Positions 1-10,060 of a DNA stretch of 33,665 bases are shown one piece after another. The translations under genes were made by a program, and so were the position numbers. Numbering within the stretch: the first letter of the stretch is position 1; the number at the start of each line of letters is the position of its first letter. The stretch comes from a virus, in the IMG/VR virus record IMGVR_UViG_3300025282_000135, positions 1 through 33,665 of that record. The stretch is one strand, 5' to 3'. Below the pieces are notes generated by a model. That model was not told the DNA's origin and did no database searches. It saw only the letters and a program-made list of their open reading frames with translations.

Positions 1-288
1 AGTGTTGCAACGTCAAAGCAAACCCCTGAAATTATTGAAAGAATGTATTACAAAATTTATAGAGTTGCTGACAATTATCCTGTAATCGTATACGGAACAG
101 GAAGTACTGTGGCGCAATCAACCAGGGTTCTTGATTATACCAAACTATCTTACGATATTTCTGGAAGTTACTTTGATTTTGATATGTCTTTATTAGAGAA
201 AAATTACTCGTATGGTATATCTTTCCTGATCAGCTCAGGAGAACAGCAGGACGAGCAACCGGAAAGATTTAAATTTCGTGTAGAGTAG
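1..288 (+). CDS. C-terminal part of an unidentified, probably structural protein (5' truncated)
   Basis: The reading frame is open from base 1 to a TAG stop at 286-288, so the gene begins upstream of the window. The first in-frame ATG at 43 is probably internal, since the codons before it (reading SVATSKQTPEIIER) continue the same protein style. The visible 95 residues look like a beta-sandwich: alternating aromatic and polar residues (YYKIYRV, YPVIVYGTG, YSYGISFLI) and a closing FKFRVE strand. That suggests the last domain of a virion protein, which fits the structural genes that follow. I recognise no named family. The stop overlaps the ribosome binding site of the giant gene downstream, so the two are probably co-transcribed. 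Confidence 0.7.
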   Translation, partial: SVATSKQTPEIIERMYYKIYRVADNYPVIVYGTGSTVAQSTRVLDYTKLSYDISGSYFDFDMSLLEKNYSYGISFLISSGEQQDEQPERFKFRVE

Positions 289-292
289 GAGA
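287..292 (+). promoter_or_regulatory. Shine-Dalgarno for the giant gene, supporting a GTG start
   Basis: AGGAGA lies 6 bases before the GTG at 299 and overlaps the stop codon of the preceding gene. It supports the non-ATG start at 299. Confidence 0.65.
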
Positions 293-298
293 TTTTAA

Positions 299-3200
299 GT
301 GTCTCTTAAAGACAAATTCGAAAAAAATGTAAAAGAGTCACATAAGTCAGGATTTATAAAAAAATCTACGCTGGAGACTTTTTCAGGCGATGTCGAGTCC
401 AAAGATTTTGTTTTTCATTCTTTAGAATCAAGAAAGGAATTTATTCCGGATATAGACTATGCTTCGGCATCTAATTTTGCTAGATTTGGGTCTGCCAAAA
501 GATATTTTTTGGATTCGACCGATAGGATCATTAACACATACCCGTATGATGGGTCTGCGGCTGAGAAAACAGCGTGGGCGAACAGTTCGTCGTATTTGGA
601 CAAGTATGTTTTTGAAAAGGAGTACCCCAGGGCGACAGGGTATGCGATCTTTTCTCCCCATGCTGCTGGTGGCTGGGGAACACTATCGACACCCTTAATA
701 ACAGATCCCACCGATCCAAACTGGGCCGAAGGATATGGGAGTCCTAGTGATCAGGAATATATTGCTGTTAGAAGTGGTCCTAACGTTGACAACGTATACA
801 ACACAGGAACATTTCAAGAAGAAAATCTAAAATTTGACTTAAGTGGCAGTTGGAAAACTGGGGATTTTGGTGGCGCGACTGTTGAGTTTTGGCTTAAGAA
901 AGATTCATATATTCCCACCCTAACCGGGAAAGAAGTCATATTTGATTTGTGGAACGGAGAGACGGATCCCGATGCACATGGCAGACTCTTGATTGAGTTA
1001 ACTAGTAGCGGTGGCCATCCTCATGGCGCACCAACATTCTTGGTAACTGCTATGTCTGGTGTAATCGGCGGAGCGGGAGGCGGCGTCCAGAGGGCGATAA
1101 TTGGCTCTGGTTCATCTGATGATGATGTTTTCTTTGGTAATCCTGAGAATACAATCGCGGCAATAGGAACGGCATCGGTAGCCGATAATAATTGGCACCA
1201 TTATGCGATTGCGCTGAGGAACGATACAGGATCAATAGACACTATTGATATAGATTTTTATGTCGATGGAAGGCACCATGAGTCGGTTGCGACAGGAACA
1301 AAAATCCAAAGGGTGATGAGCAATCCTAATATTGCTCCTGCTGGTGGCAATATTGCTCATATTGGCGCGCTTAGGGCTGCGCCGCCTAATAATTCCAATG
1401 CTGCCATCGGCTGGGGAAAACTTTCCGGCTCTATTGATGAATTTAGGTATTGGAAGACTTATAGAAACTCAAAAGATATTGCCAAGAATTACTTTACACA
1501 TGTTTTTGGTGGAACAAACACGGATACTTCCAATACGAAGTTGGGAGTATATTATAAATTTAATGAAGGCATTGTAGGAAATCCTGCATTCGATTCTGTT
1601 GTGTTGGATTATTCGGGGAGAGTATCCAACGGCAGATGGGTAGGGCTTGACACGGGCAGCCACCGCTCAGAAGGATCCGCCATTAATGAATCTAGTGCGT
1701 CTTCTACGCCAGAATTTAAAGATCCGATTTTATATCGAAATCATAGAGATATTATAAATTATATTGAAGAAAAGGAGTTGTCTGGAACACTTCATGATTC
1801 TAGAAACAACTCGTACCTGCTTAATAATTTACCAGGATGGATACTTGATGAACAAGATTTAACATCTTCTGGTTCCGTTGGGGAACTGACTAAACTCACG
1901 CAAGTTATAGCGAGCTATTTTGATAAGTTGTACCACCAGTCGGAATTTTTGTCTAAACTCAAACATGTAGATTACGAGAAACAAAATTCGTACCCTGCGG
2001 GAATGTTAAATTCTATTCTTCAATCATATGGCATGAACTCTGCGGATTTCTTTATCGATTCCGATGTTGTTCAGGCCCTTTTTCGGAGAGATGAAGATCG
2101 ACTCTTTGAGAAGAGCCTGCATGATATTAAAAATGTTATTTATAAGAATATACACAATAATCTCATATCGATATATAAATCAAAGGGGACCGAAAAGGCA
2201 CTAAGGAATGTTCTTCGGTGTTTTGGTATTGATGACGAAGTATTCAGGTTAAATGTTTATAATAAAAACGGAGTATATGAACTCAAAGATCATGAAAGGA
2301 TAACAACGGAAAGAAAGAGGTTTGTTGACTTTTCGACGGCACAAACGGGAACGATTTTTCAAGCGACTTCATCTACGAGTATTTTAGGAGGAGAGCAAAC
2401 CCCAAATATGTCGCAGGCCTATATTAATTTTAGTACTGCTGATTTTGGCAACTCACATACTTGGGAAGCAGGCGTCTTTTTTCCAGATAGAAAAGATTTC
2501 TTTGATCCAAATTTTATATCGGTATCGCAAGTATCGGCATCAGTTTTTGGCGTTACAAATGTGGGCTCATCCCCGTCCCCACTCACAACTCACACGGGCC
2601 AATATGATCAGAGGATAACCCTATATGCCGTTAAGGTGGATGATCTTGGTAACCCGGATATAAGATCAAAGAAGGCCAAGTTTGTTGTCAAAGAAGGGAC
2701 AGGCACGGGAGATCTGGCAACGACTCCATTTACGTCTTCAATATTTGATCTATATGAAGGCACACATTGGAACTTTGCTCTTAGATGGAGCCCTAGAAAT
2801 GACTGGGGACATCTTGTTGACGCGGCTTCCTCTATATCCAATTCACATCTTGCAAGTGGATCGGCGGAAAAGCCGGGGATTAATCCTGGCGGTGGTGGTT
2901 CAATACCGGATGTGGGTGGCCCCCTTGTCGCGGAGCCCACGGCTATATCCACGTCGGATCCCGTTACGGGTGCCCCACTTACCATAGATAGATCGTATAA
3001 TATTGAATTATACGGAGTTCAAATGGACGCTGGAGAAATTGTTCGTGAGATCTCAGGGACAGTGTTTCACGCACCGCCGGTCACATCAAGTGTGAGCCTT
3101 GTAAGAGGGTATATAGGGGCTACAAGGACAGGACATACGGGCACGGTTCTAGCGCCTTCTGATGTAATGGTTAGAAATTTTAGGTGTTATAAAACATATG

Positions 3201-6200
3201 TTGACAACGATGAGGTGAAGCGGCACATATTGGATCCATTCAATTACGGCCTTAAAACTCCGTATTATAGCAATTTTGTGTTTAATGATAATCAAACATA
3301 TTCTGAGTTTTTTCCAAGAACGGATTCCCTTGTTTTAAATTGGGATTTTGAATATCCTGAGGAAACTGATGAAGCTACTGCGTTGACTGGAAGTACGGCT
3401 ACTATTACGTCTCCGCTCGGCCAGTATAATGAGGTCCTTGATATTTCGTCGGGGTCGTTAAAAAGGGTCGGCTCTCCGTTGCCTGGGCAGACAAACCCAG
3501 ACAATATTGCGACTGAGCCCGTATATAAGTATCATCCGGGCCGCGCCGTTGGATTTGACTCCGGCTCTTCTCTGTTTAGAACGAAGTATTATCAAATGCT
3601 CGATTTAAATGTTCCCGGAAATTTACATGATTATGATCTAATCAATATTGAAGAGACAAATCCAAATACGTTTACCAAGAGAACTCGGCCCACAAATATG
3701 TTCTTCTCTATTGAATCAAGCATGTATGGGCTCATTTCGGAAGAAATGCTCCATATGTTCTCAACGATCCAACAGTTTAATAACTACATTGGAAACCCTG
3801 TCAATAAGTACAGAATCGAATATAAGGAACTTAAAAAGCTAAGAGAGATTTACTTTAGAAAGATAGAAAGGCAACCGGACTTTGATAAATTTGTTAATTA
3901 TTATAAGTGGCTAGATTCGTCTATAACGTACTTGGTCCAGGATCTGTTCCCTGTCTCTGCTGAACACTCTTCTGATATTAGAACGGTAATTGAAAGCCAT
4001 GTTCTAGAGAGAAACAAGTATCAGCATAAGTATACGAATATGATCTCGGGAACTTCTCGCGAACGGCAATTTGCCCCGACGGGTCATGGTCTTAGAGACA
4101 ATCCAAATCTCAATTTCAATAATACTACAAAACTTCCGCCTCCTGTAGGCGGGGGGAACTCGTCGGCCCAGGGGCCGAATAATGATAATAGAGAAAATTC
4201 CAATGAAAACGATAGAGGCGGAACTAATTTTGCCGACGTTCGAAATTTTCATGTCACGCCGGATGGGACGTCCAAGGCTGGAATTACGGCGCTAAGGATT
4301 ACAAAGGATGCGGCAGATCCTGAAATTACGTCTGGTGACGTTGGGGTTGATGCAACGCGCCAAGCGATTAGAAATTCTGCAAGGGTAGACTTGGGCAGGC
4401 GAACAACGGTGAACATGGCTTTTGTCACCAATATGAAGGGTGGTACAAATGCTCGTCGAAATCAGAACATCTTTGCCTGGACGGGCCTGCGGTTTGGAGA
4501 TACAATTGTGGCCACGCCCTCGGCGACATCAAGCGCCCAGGAGAGGATTGATAACGAGGCAAGCTTTCCGGAAAGAAAGCAGAGAATAGAGTACGAGACT
4601 GTGATTACGGATAACGCTGGTGTCACGACGTTAACGACACAAAAGATAGCGCCTGGGGCGTATTATGAGACCAATAATACCGTTGATGTCGAGATAGTTG
4701 CCGACGATGGATCAACTGTAGGTACGGAGCTTGTAGCTCTTCATGAGGACGGCTATGCGTCACAATTAAATAATCCATATGAATCATCTCTGAATGGAAG
4801 CCCTTATATTTCTGATAAGGTCGGTGGGTTTTTTCATAGGCACCATAAAGTAGCTGCAACCGATAGGCGCGAAGGATACGTATTTACAAACGGCACCACA
4901 TTTGAAAGAACGTTTGGTACAACTCCGGTAACACTTTGGAGATTTCCAAAGATAAAACGGCCACTGAGCATTCGCAATATCAAGACCACGGCGGACTCTG
5001 TGGGAAATTATAGCGCCTCATACGAGATTGCACAAATCGTTAGTGGGCGAAGAGAAAATAATCTGGCTGCTTCGGATGGAAGAGCCGTAGTAAGCTCTTC
5101 TTTCGCCGAGACGCCATTTTTAAACAACGGGCAGTCTGCTAGCTTTGGAACCACTGGATTGACCGAGAGAACGCTGGATGACGGGAATTATAATCGCAGC
5201 GTCTTTGTCCAAAGGTTCTCCTCCCCCGGGGATAAATATACGATGAGCGAGGGTTACCTGGATACGTATGCGGGCGAATATTCTGTATACAATTCTCTTA
5301 ACTTTAGAAACTTGGTTGTTAGAACGGTTCTGCGTAATAACTTATCGGCGAAAACTGAAAAGTTTACATTGGACACCGGCTCAATACACGGCATTTATCA
5401 GAACCCACTGAAGGTTATTAAGTCTAGTTCCCTTGGAGTAGTCGCAACATCTAGCGTATTTGATAATTTCTTTGTTATTCATCCTATACCAAGAAGCGAT
5501 TCACAGTATACATGGATTACGGGCTCCGCAATTCTACTACCTCTTGGATATCAAACGGGTTCCTTGGTTAATTCAAATCATTCTGGAATTGATTTTTTGA
5601 ATGTATTACTAAAGACAGGCCAGGCACCCGTAGACTTTACTAGCCTGAATACTAGAGTGGTCGAAACATTTAATGTAACGGCATCCGTCCTAGGAGGGAC
5701 TGATAGCTCTGAAGCCTTTGTAAACACAAAATTTGGCGTGCTTGGCGATCAACTCAACGCAAGGCTGTTGAATAGAAACGGGCCATTTGGATGGCCTATT
5801 TGGAAGCAAATCAGGTCGTCTCAGAACCCAGTAACAAGGTGGCAAAATAGAAACAACGTTCATTCTGTTAATTCTGTCATAGGCGCTGAGAACAGATTGG
5901 TTAATGATGGAAAAAATCTATTTTTGTCGTCCTCAGTTGTAACCGTCAAATACAGGCCGGTCCAGCATAGTGTTGAAACAAAGAAAGGTCCAGCGACGTA
6001 TCGGTACACACATGCAGCCGAGAAAGACTTAACTCCACACCAAGTACTAGATGATGGTATTTATGATAAGAGAACTATGCACGATGTGTTGTTTGAATTG
6101 TATTCAGATACAAAAGTTCCGGAAGGTATAAATCCCGTTAAGTCTTTTAATTCTTTAATTTATAAAGAAGGAGTTTGGCCAAGAGAAGTAAACGCTCTTC

Positions 6201-8878
6201 GCAATACAACAAGGACTAGAAAAAAATATATTTCACCATTTTGGAAAGATAGCAGGGACGCAAGGACGACTACCACTAAGGTTAACTCGTGTGGCATTGC
6301 TACGGCGTCGAGTATTTGGCCGCTGGATGCCGATTCGGATTGGACCATCGGGACAGCGACGGCAGAAACGGGAAACTTGACGTATAACTTTGCGAGTGGA
6401 ACAAGGGGAGAGTTGTTAACTTTTGATGGTTCTCCGGCATATGCCGCCACCCGCCTTCAATATGTGACTAATATTGGTGCGATTAAGGATTGGGATATAT
6501 ACACTACAATGCCTCTAAGGCTCCCCTCTCTTGAGATAGCGGATAACCCATCGAGGAATCCTTACCATAATAACGAGAGGGATTTTGAGAGAAATACCAA
6601 ACTAGCCGGCCAGGGCATGTCGGTGATTCCGGAGTTCTCATTTAGCAAGATCTTGGACAATCCGGAGATTGATCCAGCACAAGGAATTGGTAATTCTGTA
6701 TTAAAAGATTTAATAGTGTTTACCTTAACTGGTTCCTTCAATATTGCGTTTAGTGATTTGGCAAGCACCACAAAGGGCCCGGAATTCCTTGGTTCTTATT
6801 TATTAACGGATCCGGTGCAATTTGCACCAAGTGATTACGGCCCTACTAGTCAAGTAAGCCTAACGTTCAGGGCCCTAAAGAAATTTAAGCCGTATGATGG
6901 ATTTTATCCTGCCGAGAGAGTGCTTCAATTGTCTTCCATGTTATCTTCTTCTATAAAAGATATTGTGACCTTAGCGGGTCCCCAGAGGACAGCTAGAACG
7001 ATGATACAGCCGTTTACTTCTCCGGGTATCTTATTGAATTCTATTAAGTCTGGAATCGCGGTAGACTATCCTTTAGTAACGTCGTCGGTTGTTGCGTATA
7101 ACGCCGCGCTAGCGCCGACTAGCGGCTCGCTTTTTGGTACGCACCTTATAGAGTACTCTGCTACGCTAAACGGCGGTACGGGCCTAAGGAGACTTCCGTT
7201 TGAGGCTCTTAGAGATCCGATCCCATATTTGTTTCCGCTTGGGAGCACTGGATGGCATGATAATTCGGCGGGCCCGGAATACTTAACGAATTCAACTGCT
7301 TCAATTACACAAGCAAAAGTTGAGCATAGAACAATTCTGTATACTAAGGCGATAGATAATTTTGAAACTGAAGTTGAGTATATGAATCTTGAAGGTGGCG
7401 GCGCTGAAATTTTATTCCCTGCGGAAAGAAAATGGAATTCTTTTGAAGTGAACGAAACCTATAAAGGCAGAATTTCTTTAATGTCTAATGATTTTTTGAG
7501 TTGTGGTAACGTTGGGGGATATGGACCAAACTTTCTTTATACAAATATAGGAGGTCTAAGAGAGATATTTAATCCATTTGTGCCTTCATTTGTTGAAGCG
7601 GCTCGCAAATTAGATGAGTCATCTGCATATAGCGTTGAAAATAATCATGTTGAATTAACATTTATACCGTCATCTTCTAAGCCGACTGTGCATGATGTAT
7701 TGGGTACTTCCACAAGAACATTTAAGGATTGGAGAACTTTGGACGCGATAGGAACAGTCACGGCCCTAGCAGATGTTCAAAGAGATCTTATGGCCATCAC
7801 TGCGTCTTTGAATATAGATGAGATTGTAGTTGATCCAGGCACACAGGTTACGGACGATAACAGAATAACAACTGTAGACGATGCACAAACAAGCGATAAA
7901 ATTTGGAGAATTAGGCCGAAGTGGCAGACGCCCGCCATTAATTTTGTCAATGTACTGAGAGACCTGCAAGCGGCGGGAGCATCTGGAGACTTACTTGAGT
8001 TACACAAGAATCAGACAAGCATATGGACAACCGCCGGAGAAGTCCCATCTAAGAATACAAGCAACGGGGTCTTCATGATTCTTGATGAACCAAATGATGG
8101 TTCCAAATCTCTATGGGATGCAATTGGTATTCCAAGAGAAGACAGAAGAAAGAGGATTGGCGAGGTAAGAGAGTCTTTTGAGATCAAAGAGGCGGTTGTT
8201 GCGGTTCCGATGAGAATAGATCCGGTAACGCAGGACATCTTATTTTTTAATTTATGCGAGGATCATCATCTATATGAGCAGACACGGGAAGCATTGGGGG
8301 AGTTCTTATTCCCGCCAAGATTTGACTTTGCAAGAAATCCCCAGTTTTCACCGGTTGTTATGCACGTATTTGAGTTTTCTACGGAGTTGTCAGAGGTTGA
8401 TCTATGTGCCATATGGCAAAATACAAATGTTAACCTTGGAAGGGATGACAACTTTGAGATTAAAGAAAAAACAATTGTAGATTTAACTACTTTTGATGAT
8501 ATGGAATTTACGGATGAGATTAGATGGATGATATTCAAGGTGAAACAAAGGGCAATAGTGAATAAGCGGTCCATAACTGAATTTGGCCAAGAGGTGGGAC
8601 AGGACTTAACATCTAAATATTCCTATAATTGGCCTTATGATTATTTCTCCTTGATTGAATTAGGGGAACTTGAGATAAGCCTAAAATTTGGAGAAGATAC
8701 GCGAACAACCAAGATGAAACCGCTACAAAACATATTAATCGATTCCAAATCTCAAGCGAAGATAGATGAGAAACAAGAACAAAAATCGGAAGTTTGCGGT
8801 ATGAAACAAGAACAAAAGACAAGAAAGAAGAAGGCGGCAGCGCGGGAAGCTGAATCGGTTACGAGAGGTAGAAAGTAA
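299..8878 (+). CDS. Giant virion structural protein with LamG-like domain (2859 aa)
   Basis: This single uninterrupted frame fills a quarter of the window. Start GTG 299 has an AGGAGA site. Residues about 180-430 look like a LamG/concanavalin-type jelly roll: a strand reading ATVEFWLKK, then NNWHHYAIALRND, then IDFYVDGR, and a closing SGSIDEFRYWKTYRN followed by GVYYKFNEG. Such folds often bind glycans. Residues about 620-646 (IYKSKGTEKALRNVLRCFGI) resemble a helix motif found in phage tail/baseplate proteins, and a helical segment lies at about 1134-1245. A Gly/Asn-rich, probably disordered linker lies near 1283-1312. The rest is strand-rich with many Ser/Thr/Gly. The last 40 residues are very basic and Gln/Lys rich. 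The role is inferred: a tail, baseplate or adhesin component. It ends in TAATG, overlapping the next start by one base, which suggests translational coupling. Confidence 0.75.
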   Translation: MSLKDKFEKNVKESHKSGFIKKSTLETFSGDVESKDFVFHSLESRKEFIPDIDYASASNFARFGSAKRYFLDSTDRIINTYPYDGSAAEKTAWANSSSYLDKYVFEKEYPRATGYAIFSPHAAGGWGTLSTPLITDPTDPNWAEGYGSPSDQEYIAVRSGPNVDNVYNTGTFQEENLKFDLSGSWKTGDFGGATVEFWLKKDSYIPTLTGKEVIFDLWNGETDPDAHGRLLIELTSSGGHPHGAPTFLVTAMSGVIGGAGGGVQRAIIGSGSSDDDVFFGNPENTIAAIGTASVADNNWHHYAIALRNDTGSIDTIDIDFYVDGRHHESVATGTKIQRVMSNPNIAPAGGNIAHIGALRAAPPNNSNAAIGWGKLSGSIDEFRYWKTYRNSKDIAKNYFTHVFGGTNTDTSNTKLGVYYKFNEGIVGNPAFDSVVLDYSGRVSNGRWVGLDTGSHRSEGSAINESSASSTPEFKDPILYRNHRDIINYIEEKELSGTLHDSRNNSYLLNNLPGWILDEQDLTSSGSVGELTKLTQVIASYFDKLYHQSEFLSKLKHVDYEKQNSYPAGMLNSILQSYGMNSADFFIDSDVVQALFRRDEDRLFEKSLHDIKNVIYKNIHNNLISIYKSKGTEKALRNVLRCFGIDDEVFRLNVYNKNGVYELKDHERITTERKRFVDFSTAQTGTIFQATSSTSILGGEQTPNMSQAYINFSTADFGNSHTWEAGVFFPDRKDFFDPNFISVSQVSASVFGVTNVGSSPSPLTTHTGQYDQRITLYAVKVDDLGNPDIRSKKAKFVVKEGTGTGDLATTPFTSSIFDLYEGTHWNFALRWSPRNDWGHLVDAASSISNSHLASGSAEKPGINPGGGGSIPDVGGPLVAEPTAISTSDPVTGAPLTIDRSYNIELYGVQMDAGEIVREISGTVFHAPPVTSSVSLVRGYIGATRTGHTGTVLAPSDVMVRNFRCYKTYVDNDEVKRHILDPFNYGLKTPYYSNFVFNDNQTYSEFFPRTDSLVLNWDFEYPEETDEATALTGSTATITSPLGQYNEVLDISSGSLKRVGSPLPGQTNPDNIATEPVYKYHPGRAVGFDSGSSLFRTKYYQMLDLNVPGNLHDYDLINIEETNPNTFTKRTRPTNMFFSIESSMYGLISEEMLHMFSTIQQFNNYIGNPVNKYRIEYKELKKLREIYFRKIERQPDFDKFVNYYKWLDSSITYLVQDLFPVSAEHSSDIRTVIESHVLERNKYQHKYTNMISGTSRERQFAPTGHGLRDNPNLNFNNTTKLPPPVGGGNSSAQGPNNDNRENSNENDRGGTNFADVRNFHVTPDGTSKAGITALRITKDAADPEITSGDVGVDATRQAIRNSARVDLGRRTTVNMAFVTNMKGGTNARRNQNIFAWTGLRFGDTIVATPSATSSAQERIDNEASFPERKQRIEYETVITDNAGVTTLTTQKIAPGAYYETNNTVDVEIVADDGSTVGTELVALHEDGYASQLNNPYESSLNGSPYISDKVGGFFHRHHKVAATDRREGYVFTNGTTFERTFGTTPVTLWRFPKIKRPLSIRNIKTTADSVGNYSASYEIAQIVSGRRENNLAASDGRAVVSSSFAETPFLNNGQSASFGTTGLTERTLDDGNYNRSVFVQRFSSPGDKYTMSEGYLDTYAGEYSVYNSLNFRNLVVRTVLRNNLSAKTEKFTLDTGSIHGIYQNPLKVIKSSSLGVVATSSVFDNFFVIHPIPRSDSQYTWITGSAILLPLGYQTGSLVNSNHSGIDFLNVLLKTGQAPVDFTSLNTRVVETFNVTASVLGGTDSSEAFVNTKFGVLGDQLNARLLNRNGPFGWPIWKQIRSSQNPVTRWQNRNNVHSVNSVIGAENRLVNDGKNLFLSSSVVTVKYRPVQHSVETKKGPATYRYTHAAEKDLTPHQVLDDGIYDKRTMHDVLFELYSDTKVPEGINPVKSFNSLIYKEGVWPREVNALRNTTRTRKKYISPFWKDSRDARTTTTKVNSCGIATASSIWPLDADSDWTIGTATAETGNLTYNFASGTRGELLTFDGSPAYAATRLQYVTNIGAIKDWDIYTTMPLRLPSLEIADNPSRNPYHNNERDFERNTKLAGQGMSVIPEFSFSKILDNPEIDPAQGIGNSVLKDLIVFTLTGSFNIAFSDLASTTKGPEFLGSYLLTDPVQFAPSDYGPTSQVSLTFRALKKFKPYDGFYPAERVLQLSSMLSSSIKDIVTLAGPQRTARTMIQPFTSPGILLNSIKSGIAVDYPLVTSSVVAYNAALAPTSGSLFGTHLIEYSATLNGGTGLRRLPFEALRDPIPYLFPLGSTGWHDNSAGPEYLTNSTASITQAKVEHRTILYTKAIDNFETEVEYMNLEGGGAEILFPAERKWNSFEVNETYKGRISLMSNDFLSCGNVGGYGPNFLYTNIGGLREIFNPFVPSFVEAARKLDESSAYSVENNHVELTFIPSSSKPTVHDVLGTSTRTFKDWRTLDAIGTVTALADVQRDLMAITASLNIDEIVVDPGTQVTDDNRITTVDDAQTSDKIWRIRPKWQTPAINFVNVLRDLQAAGASGDLLELHKNQTSIWTTAGEVPSKNTSNGVFMILDEPNDGSKSLWDAIGIPREDRRKRIGEVRESFEIKEAVVAVPMRIDPVTQDILFFNLCEDHHLYEQTREALGEFLFPPRFDFARNPQFSPVVMHVFEFSTELSEVDLCAIWQNTNVNLGRDDNFEIKEKTIVDLTTFDDMEFTDEIRWMIFKVKQRAIVNKRSITEFGQEVGQDLTSKYSYNWPYDYFSLIELGELEISLKFGEDTRTTKMKPLQNILIDSKSQAKIDEKQEQKSEVCGMKQEQKTRKKKAAAREAESVTRGRK

Positions 8879-10059
8879 TGGCGGAATTTTTTAATAGGAA
8901 AGAAGAAGTACTGGACATAAAGTTAACAAAGCACGGCGAAAGGTTATTGCGAGACGGCAAACTAGACCCGGCTTATTATGCTTTTTACGATGATGACATA
9001 ATTTATGATGTTAGGTATGCGTCCGCCACTAGCTCCAATTCCCAGAGAGGCCTCCAGCTAGAAGAACAGAGCGAAGCGACGGAAAGAATTTTTGAGACAC
9101 CCAGGCTGAAAGTTTTTCATAAAACACCGCTAAATCAATCAACGTATGATGTTGGGGACTATGGAGGCTTGGATTACCAAGAGGAGGTATGGAAATTAAA
9201 GCCCTTTTTTGGAGGAGAGCCTGAACTTGGAGGAGAGGGTCCACCGGGATCAGAACCAGAAACAGGCGAACAAGAAGAGATATGCTTTGACCCTATTAAG
9301 GGAGTCCCGATACAATGCGACGAAGAAGATGCGTTTAGAATGCCGGCCTCCGTAACGCAAAGATTTGAACGCGTTGTTGTTAGAGATTTCGAAACCAGAA
9401 CGTTGTCGCTTTCCGCTCTTGGGCTTCTTGGACTACAGGGCTCCACGAGGCTTGGGAACTCTTCGCTTCATTCTGATTTTGCGCCTGCGTGGGATGTAAA
9501 ATTACTGACTAATGAAATTAGCGGGGCGGTTACGTATTTCCCAAACCAGGCGGAGTCGTTCCAGATTGGGATTAACGAGCAAATACCACAGATAGATATA
9601 GAGGTAAAATCATTTTTAAACATAGACACTTTTGAATTCGAAAGGATCGATGATCTTGTTTTCTCTGCATTGGAAACTAATGGAGTCTTTGAAAAAGAGA
9701 ACTTGGATATAGAGGTCTACATGGTGGATGAATCTGGCTGCATTAAAAAAGATCTGACGGATGATGAGATTACGGATCTTAAAGCAGGATATGTGCTTAA
9801 AAATCCGGCTGCGTCAGCGTCAGAGCAAGATGCGTTTATTGATTCGCTTGCTTACGAAGGCCATTCATGCCCCGAATATAAGCAATTATTCTTTGCGGAT
9901 CCGAGTGTACTTGGGGAAACTTCCTTTAACCTGGGTGCTAATTACGTTGAATATTGGTTTAATATTTTTGTAGATGATCAAATAGACACTAGTTTTGTGA
10001 AGCTAAAACCGACGCAGGTATATAGCCCGGATAACATAGAACCAGAGAAGGAATGTTGA
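8878..10059 (+). CDS. Probable virion structural protein, 393 aa
   Basis: The ATG at 8878 shares its A with the upstream TAA stop, which indicates coupled translation with the giant gene. The N-terminus (residues 10-47) carries a compact motif, VLDIKLTKHGERLLRDGK followed by YYAFYDDDIIYD. It aligns without gaps to the start of the 295-residue protein encoded at 17400. Residues about 115-155 are acidic and Gly/Pro/Glu rich (linker-like) and contain two Cys. The remainder is strand-rich and acidic, ending in a polar tail. There is no signal peptide or membrane segment. I do not recognise a named family; virion structure is inferred from the neighbours and the shared N-terminal module. Confidence 0.65.
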   Translation: MAEFFNRKEEVLDIKLTKHGERLLRDGKLDPAYYAFYDDDIIYDVRYASATSSNSQRGLQLEEQSEATERIFETPRLKVFHKTPLNQSTYDVGDYGGLDYQEEVWKLKPFFGGEPELGGEGPPGSEPETGEQEEICFDPIKGVPIQCDEEDAFRMPASVTQRFERVVVRDFETRTLSLSALGLLGLQGSTRLGNSSLHSDFAPAWDVKLLTNEISGAVTYFPNQAESFQIGINEQIPQIDIEVKSFLNIDTFEFERIDDLVFSALETNGVFEKENLDIEVYMVDESGCIKKDLTDDEITDLKAGYVLKNPAASASEQDAFIDSLAYEGHSCPEYKQLFFADPSVLGETSFNLGANYVEYWFNIFVDDQIDTSFVKLKPTQVYSPDNIEPEKEC

Positions 10060-10060
10060 G

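Noticed and set aside
2608-2985. A 125-codon minus-strand frame and overlapping plus-strand frame
   Set aside because: Both overlap the giant structural gene, show no start signals and have Pro/Ser/Thr shadow composition.
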